Shown piece by piece: positions 59,641-64,000 of a DNA stretch of 64,000 bases. The stretch spans positions 157,221 to 221,220 of the forward strand of contig NZ_JAMHIW010000010.1 in NCBI RefSeq assembly GCF_023896955.1, written 5' to 3'. The DNA is from Micromonospora sp. RHAY321 (GTDB taxonomy: Bacteria; Actinomycetota; Actinomycetes; Mycobacteriales; Micromonosporaceae). The notes below the pieces were generated by a model. The model was given only the letters and a program-made list of their open reading frames with translations. It had not been told where the DNA came from and ran no database searches. Numbering within the stretch: the first letter of the stretch is position 1; the number at the start of each line of letters is the position of its first letter. The position numbers and the translations under genes are program-made.

Positions 59641-61092
59641 TCAGCGCTTGAACTTGGTGACGGAGGTGTCCTTCTTGATCGCGTCGGCGCGCTTCTGGAT
59701 CCGCTCCACGAAGGCGTCCGCCTTGATCCGGCCGAACATCAGCTCGTTGGTGGCGGTCCGCGCCTCCGTGTCGAGCTCCTTGTACCAGTTGTCGAAGAGC
59801 ATGTTGAACACGTCCTTGCCGGCTGCCTTCAGGGCCGCCTGCGCGCTGGCAACACCCGGCGGGAACTGGAAGCCCTCGCTGCCGGCCGGCACGACCGTAG
59901 CCGCACCGACGGTCTCGGTGAAGCCCCGGGCGCCCGCCTTCGACAGCATCTGGCGCATGTACTCCATGCCGCCACGCGGGTTCTTGCTCTTGGACGAGAC
60001 GAAGTAGCCCTCGCCACCGGCCGCCCGGATGGCGGTCGCCGGCAGCTTGTCCGACGCGGTGAGGCTGGGCACCGGCATGAGCTGGTAGGTGAAGCCCGCC
60101 GGCGTGTCCTTCTTCTGCTCGTTCTCCAGCCAGTCGCCGGACGGGTAGAAGGCGACCTTGCCCTGGTTCTGCCGCAGCTGCACGTCGGTGTGCTTGAGCC
60201 CCTCGAAGCTCTTGTCCGAGTACTTCGCGCCGATCTCGGCCCAGGCCTCCGCGGCCTGCTTGACGGCGTCCTGCTGCCAGGCGCCGTCCTCCAGGTTGTC
60301 GATGTTCTTCAGCACGTCCGGGCCGCCGATCTTCGCGGCCTGGCTCAGGATCACGTTCCACTGGTAGTAGGCCGCGTTCGCCCCGGCGTAGCCGTACGGG
60401 GTGATGCCCTTGGCCTTGATCTGCTCGCAGAGCGCCTTGAACTGGTCGAAGGTGGTGGGCGCGGTCCAGCCGTTGTCCTTGAACAGCTTGCCCGAGTACC
60501 AGATGCCGTAGACCGTCGAGACGTAGTACAGGACGAACGGCTTGCGCTGCCCGTCGGCGGTGCTGAACATGCCCTGCTCGACGACGCCCGGGATGATCGT
60601 GTCGCGGACCTTCTTGCTCGGGTCGTCGACCGACGGCGCGTCCCACAGCTCGGTGAGGTCCTGCAGCTGGCCGTCGTTGACGAGCGCACCGAAGTCGAGG
60701 AACTTCTCACCCGAGTTGTTGACGAACTCCGGCGGGTTGCCGCTGGCGAACCGCGGCTGGAGCACGGTGGAGACCGCCTGGGTCGCCTGGTGCTTGACCT
60801 CGGACTTGGGGAACGCCTTCTTGTAGAGCGGCTCGTGCACGTCGGTGGCGTACTTCTCGCCGTAGCCACCGTTGAAGATGACCACCTCGATGGGGGCGTC
60901 CTCCTTGACGCCCAGCGGGTTGGTGGCGCTCTTGGTGCCGCCGGAGGCCTGCTCGTTGTTACCGTCGTCGCCACTGGTGGCGCAGGCGCTGAGCAGGCCG
61001 ATGGCCGGAGTGGCGAGCATGCCCACGGCGGCGGCGCGACGCAGCACCGTGCGACGGTCGAGTGCTGCCGGGTGCTCGGGGGTAATCGACAT
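59641..61092 (-). CDS. ngcE: NgcE-like N-acetylglucosamine/diacetylchitobiose-binding lipoprotein
   Basis: A 483-residue solute-binding protein. The N-terminus RRTVLRRAAAVGMLATPAIG has a twin-arginine look and ends in a lipobox LLSAC (Cys about 36), so it is a Tat-type lipoprotein. The mature protein opens DAPIEVVIFNGGYGEKYATD and has YYVSTVYGIWYSGKLFKDNGW and KGITPYGYAGANAAYYQW, close to Streptomyces NgcE. ATG 61092 follows AAGGAGAGACGACG. It leads the ngcEFG-like operon; the RpiR and kinase genes nearby support amino-sugar uptake. Confidence 0.87.
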   Translation of the reverse strand: MSITPEHPAALDRRTVLRRAAAVGMLATPAIGLLSACATSGDDGNNEQASGGTKSATNPLGVKEDAPIEVVIFNGGYGEKYATDVHEPLYKKAFPKSEVKHQATQAVSTVLQPRFASGNPPEFVNNSGEKFLDFGALVNDGQLQDLTELWDAPSVDDPSKKVRDTIIPGVVEQGMFSTADGQRKPFVLYYVSTVYGIWYSGKLFKDNGWTAPTTFDQFKALCEQIKAKGITPYGYAGANAAYYQWNVILSQAAKIGGPDVLKNIDNLEDGAWQQDAVKQAAEAWAEIGAKYSDKSFEGLKHTDVQLRQNQGKVAFYPSGDWLENEQKKDTPAGFTYQLMPVPSLTASDKLPATAIRAAGGEGYFVSSKSKNPRGGMEYMRQMLSKAGARGFTETVGAATVVPAGSEGFQFPPGVASAQAALKAAGKDVFNMLFDNWYKELDTEARTATNELMFGRIKADAFVERIQKRADAIKKDTSVTKFKR

Positions 61093-61119
61093 CGTCGTCT
61101 CTCCTTGTGGAATTTCGGG

Positions 61120-61869
61120 TCAGGCGGTGCGCCGGAGGCGCCCGGCGTACCGCGACTCGAGGGCGATGTTGTGCTCGTCCCCGCCGGGGACGTTGGCGGA
61201 GAGGTAGATAGGGGGTACCTCTCCGGCCTGGTGGAACCGTCGTACGACCTCCGCGGTCAGCAACTGCGCCAACAGCGCCGTGGTGACCGAGGAGACCGCA
61301 CAGACCGCGCCGCCGCCCTCGAGCGGCAGCAGTGCATCGCCGTACGGCGCGCCATTGTCCAGCACGACGTCGGCGAGGTCGGCGAGCCGTTGACCGGACG
61401 GGTGTCGCGGGGCGACCCGTGCCGTGTGCTCGACGGAGGTGACCGCGATCAACGGGTGACCGCGCTCGGTGACCAGCGCCGCCAGCTCGACCACCGAGCC
61501 GTTGATGCCGGACTGGGACGCCACCACGAACACGTCGCGCGGCTGCGGCGCCGCGAGCGCGTAGATCTGGTGGGCGATGGAGGGGTCGCGTTCCAGTTTC
61601 GGGTCGGCGAGCACGCCCGGCGGGGCGTCGCCGTGCACGACCAGGTCACGCACCGAGAGCCGGTTGGTGGGGACCAGCCCGCCCGCCCGGGCGACCAGTT
61701 CGGCGGCGAACGCCTCGGAGTGCCCGGCGCCGAACGCCTGGAGCACACCGCCGGCGCGCAGGCTCTCGGCGATCAGGTCGGCGGCCCGGGTGATCCCGTC
61801 GGCCTCGGAGTCGAGCAGCCGGTCGAGCACCGGGCGGACCGCGTCCACGTACCCCTGGGCGCTGATCAT
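61120..61869 (-). CDS. SIS-domain sugar-phosphate-binding protein
   Basis: A 249-residue SIS-fold protein. GVLQAFGAGHSEAFAAELV is the first SIS phosphosugar-binding turn and DVFVVASQSGINGSVVELAAL the second; TSVEHTARV follows. SIS_2-type relatives are isomerases or binding proteins for sugar phosphates. ATG 61869 overlaps the RpiR stop by four bases, and the ngcE gene starts 27 bp after its stop, so it is in the amino-sugar operon. A role on N-acetylglucosamine-6-phosphate is plausible, not shown. Confidence 0.83.
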   Translation of the reverse strand: MISAQGYVDAVRPVLDRLLDSEADGITRAADLIAESLRAGGVLQAFGAGHSEAFAAELVARAGGLVPTNRLSVRDLVVHGDAPPGVLADPKLERDPSIAHQIYALAAPQPRDVFVVASQSGINGSVVELAALVTERGHPLIAVTSVEHTARVAPRHPSGQRLADLADVVLDNGAPYGDALLPLEGGGAVCAVSSVTTALLAQLLTAEVVRRFHQAGEVPPIYLSANVPGGDEHNIALESRYAGRLRRTA

Positions 61870-62828
61870 GAGACGGCTCCCTTCGCGGCCTTGTGCCCGT
61901 CGACGGCCTGCGCGGTACGCCGGAAGGCCGCGTGCGCCCGGTCGTGGGTGCGCTGCGCGACGGCGATGTAGAGCAGGTCGAGCACCACCAGTTGGGGGTG
62001 CCGGGCGGAGAGCGCGTCCGGCCGGAAGGTGGTCGCCTGGCTGGCGGTGAGCAGCACGATGTCGGCCAGTTCGGCCAACGGCGAGCGGGGGAAGCCGGTC
62101 AGCGCGATGGTCGTGGCGCCCCGGCTGCCCGCCTCGGCGAGCATCTCGATGGTCTCCCGGGTCTGCCCGGTGTGCGAGATGCCCAGCGCCACGTCGCCGG
62201 CGCGCAGCAGCGCGGCGCTGGCCAGCCCCTCGTGCACGTCGTTCCAGGCCCACGCGGCCACGCCGATGCGGTGCAGGCTGAACTGCATCTCCTCGCCGAC
62301 GAGGGCGCTGCCGCTGGCACCGAAGATGTTCACCCGACTGGCGCCGGCGATCGCCACCGCGGCCCGCTCCACCTCGGCGAGGTCGAGCAGCGTGGCGGTG
62401 TCGTGCATGGCCCGGGTGTCGGCGGCCATGATCTGGTCGAGCACCCGGGCCAGCGGGTCGCTCGGCTGGATCTCGCGGCCGATGTCGACGGTCCAGCCGG
62501 CCGAGCGTGCCCGGCCGGTCTCGGAGGCGATGCCCAGCCGCAGGTCGGCGTAGCCCTCGAAGCCCATCGCCCGGCAGAAGCGGGTGATGGTCGCCGGTGA
62601 GGTGCCGCTGCGTTCGGCCAGTTCCACGATGGTGGATCGGGCGGCGGCCTCCGGGTCGCTGAGCACGTGCTCGGCGACCCGGCGCAGCGCGCCGGTCAGG
62701 TCGGCGAGCCCGTTGCGGACGCGGGCCAGCACCCCGTCGGAGGCCGATCCGAGTGTGCTCCGCCGGTCGAACGCGTCGGCGTCGACCACCGCGGTCCCCG
62801 CGGCGGTGTCCACCTCGTGATCAACCAT
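61866..62828 (-). CDS. MurR/RpiR-family transcriptional regulator
   Basis: A 320-residue regulator. The N-terminal HTH_6 domain has AAARSTIVELAERSGTSPATITRFCRAMGF (read as a region, about 60-90), and the C-terminal SIS effector domain has NIFGASGSALVGEEMQFSL and VALGISHTGQTRETIEML. ATG 62828 with GGTGAGG upstream is preferred to 62840. It heads the SIS-ngcEFG operon and is divergent from the sugar kinase, so it most likely controls both by sensing an amino-sugar phosphate. Confidence 0.92.
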   Translation of the reverse strand: MVDHEVDTAAGTAVVDADAFDRRSTLGSASDGVLARVRNGLADLTGALRRVAEHVLSDPEAAARSTIVELAERSGTSPATITRFCRAMGFEGYADLRLGIASETGRARSAGWTVDIGREIQPSDPLARVLDQIMAADTRAMHDTATLLDLAEVERAAVAIAGASRVNIFGASGSALVGEEMQFSLHRIGVAAWAWNDVHEGLASAALLRAGDVALGISHTGQTRETIEMLAEAGSRGATTIALTGFPRSPLAELADIVLLTASQATTFRPDALSARHPQLVVLDLLYIAVAQRTHDRAHAAFRRTAQAVDGHKAAKGAVS

Positions 62829-63033
62829 GCGACGCCTCACCTTTCCGAAAAGACTGTTAACTGTTAGTGGTAAAAGTTCTTACTGAAGGCCCCTCTGTGT
62901 CAAGACTGTGGGCGAAGTTTTCAAACTGTTACCTGGCGCACTGCTCGCCGAGCCCGTCGGATCTTGCCGTGTGGGACGGCACCGACCAGCATGAATGAGC
63001 CCGTCGCCGCCCACCGCAAGGAGGCCCGTGCCG
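62829..63033. promoter_or_regulatory. Divergent rpiR/kinase promoter region with operator-like repeats
   Basis: A 205-bp AT-rich stretch between two divergent genes. CTGTTA occurs three times (62854, 62861, 62926), and GTAAAAGTTCTTAC (62870-62883) is an imperfect palindrome. These are candidate RpiR binding sites. Promoters for both directions must lie here; exact -10/-35 boxes not assigned. Confidence 0.5.
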
Positions 63034-64000
63034 ATGTCCGACACCGTCGTGGTCGGTCTCGACGTCGGGGGTACGTCCACCCGGGCGACCGCCCTGACCC
63101 TGACCGGCGAACGCCTCGGCACCGGCCGCGCCGGCGGCGGCAACCCCACCAGTCACGGCGCCGAACGGGCCGCCGCCGAACTGCTGACCGCCCTGCGCGG
63201 GGCACTCGCCGACGTCGACCCCGACCGGGTGGCGGCCGGCACCATCGGGCTGGCCGGAGCGGCCCGGCTGCTCGCCGACCCGGCCGGACGAGCCGCCTTC
63301 GACCGGGCCTGGCACGACGCCGGCCTGCGCTGCCCGTACGCCGTGCACGGCGACGCCCTGGTCGCCTACGCCTCCGGCACCGCCGACCCGGACGGCACGG
63401 TCCTCATCGCCGGCACCGGCGCGATCACCGCCCAGGTCCGCGACCTGCGGCTGGACCGGGTCGCCGACGGCCACGGCTGGCTGCTCGGTGACGCCGGGTC
63501 CGGCTTCTGGCTGGGCCGCGAATCGGTCCGCCGGCTGCTCGCCGACCTGGACGCCGGCCGCACCCCCGGCACGCTGACCACGGCGGTGCTCACCGAGCTG
63601 ATGGGCAGCGCCGAGATCGCCCCCCGCCCCCGCGACACCGTGGACGCCACCATCCAGGCGGTGACCCGCCGTCCCCCGGTCGAGCTGGCCCGGCTGGCGC
63701 CGCTGGTCGTCACCGCCGCCGACGACGGCGAACCCGTCGCCGCCGCGCTGGTGGCCGAGGCCGCCGCGCACCTCGCCGAGAGCGTGGACCGCATCCGTCC
63801 GCCCGCCGCGGTGACGCCGGTCGTCCTCGGGGGCGGGCTGCTCACCGGGGACACCCCGCTCGCCGCCGCCGTCCGGGCCGAGGTCGGCCGGCGCTGGCCG
63901 CAGGCCCCGCTGCGCACCGCCGGCGACGGGGCCGCCGCCGCGGCCTGGCTCGCCGCCCGCGAACTACCCGAGGTCACCAACCCGGCCGCCCTGCACGCCC
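63034..64000 (+). CDS. BadF/NagK-type N-acetylglucosamine kinase (partial, right edge)
   Basis: The first 322 codons are in the window; no stop by 64000. It is an ATPase of the BadF/BadG/BcrA/BcrD superfamily, as in actinobacterial N-acetylglucosamine kinases. Motifs: VVGLDVGGTSTRA (phosphate-1), CPYAVHGDALVAYASG, VLIAGTGAITAQV (phosphate-2), GWLLGDAGSGFWLGR, and PVVLGGGLL (adenosine region). ATG 63034 follows AAGGAGG. It would phosphorylate the sugar brought in by the divergent ngcEFG-like importer. Confidence 0.87.
   Translation, partial: MSDTVVVGLDVGGTSTRATALTLTGERLGTGRAGGGNPTSHGAERAAAELLTALRGALADVDPDRVAAGTIGLAGAARLLADPAGRAAFDRAWHDAGLRCPYAVHGDALVAYASGTADPDGTVLIAGTGAITAQVRDLRLDRVADGHGWLLGDAGSGFWLGRESVRRLLADLDAGRTPGTLTTAVLTELMGSAEIAPRPRDTVDATIQAVTRRPPVELARLAPLVVTAADDGEPVAAALVAEAAAHLAESVDRIRPPAAVTPVVLGGGLLTGDTPLAAAVRAEVGRRWPQAPLRTAGDGAAAAAWLAARELPEVTNPAALHA

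Overview
The window is chromosomal DNA from a very GC-rich actinomycete. Frequent GTG starts, DUF397, BTAD/SARP, YkuD and PASTA-less Ser/Thr kinase families, MsiK/NgcEFG-type sugar transporters and the overall gene style suggest Micromonosporaceae, most likely Micromonospora or a close relative. I recognised no rRNA, tRNA, CRISPR array, integrase or transposase. Most of the window is ordinary chromosomal carbohydrate metabolism; the accessory part is about 14-28 kb.

1-14 kb: end of a HipA-like kinase gene, a small DUF4190-type membrane protein, an AlkZ-like winged-helix protein, malQ, and a complete maltose-type ABC importer (binding protein, two permeases, UgpC/MsiK-type ATPase), with a tandem 59-bp repeat at the binding-protein/permease junction. 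Then a two-domain VOC protein, a RusA-like protein, a YkuD L,D-transpeptidase, a HAD hydrolase and a TetR regulator.

14-28 kb: DUF397, two poorly known genes (one with HEAT repeats), then a polymorphic-toxin locus on the minus strand. A 2,874-residue secreted Rhs/YD-repeat protein ends in a small C-H-D (papain-like) toxin domain and overlaps its immunity gene by GTGA. A strong hairpin terminator follows, then a graveyard of displaced cassettes: a 115-bp copy of the Rhs core joined to the tail of another toxin, an Imm26-like immunity gene, a frameshifted barnase remnant and an intact barstar gene. The segment 17.4-19.1 kb is visibly AT-richer than its surroundings.

28-41 kb: a SARP/AfsR-type regulator with an ATPase domain lies just upstream of the Rhs gene on the same strand. 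Next come glycan enzymes (GH63-like glucosidase divergent from a debranching enzyme, then a GT4 glycosyltransferase), two tandem paralogous membrane Ser/Thr kinases, a YdjM-like membrane hydrolase and an amidohydrolase.

41.7-49.8 kb: a LacI-controlled operon (binding protein, two permeases, YicI-type alpha-xylosidase GH31, beta-glucosidase GH1) that looks built for xyloglucan-type oligosaccharides. It has no ATPase gene of its own.

49.8-57.7 kb: a MobA-like nucleotidyltransferase, a lone family-A DNA polymerase, and a heterodimeric ABC exporter whose defects all fall in one composite ATP site. A serine hydrolase/MerR pair appears to be inserted at the 3' end of the exporter operon.

57.8-64 kb: an NgcEFG-like amino-sugar importer (also without ATPase), a SIS-domain protein and an RpiR regulator, divergent from a BadF/NagK-type N-acetylglucosamine kinase that runs off the right edge. 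The two ATPase-less importers probably share the MsiK-type ATPase or a similar one elsewhere.
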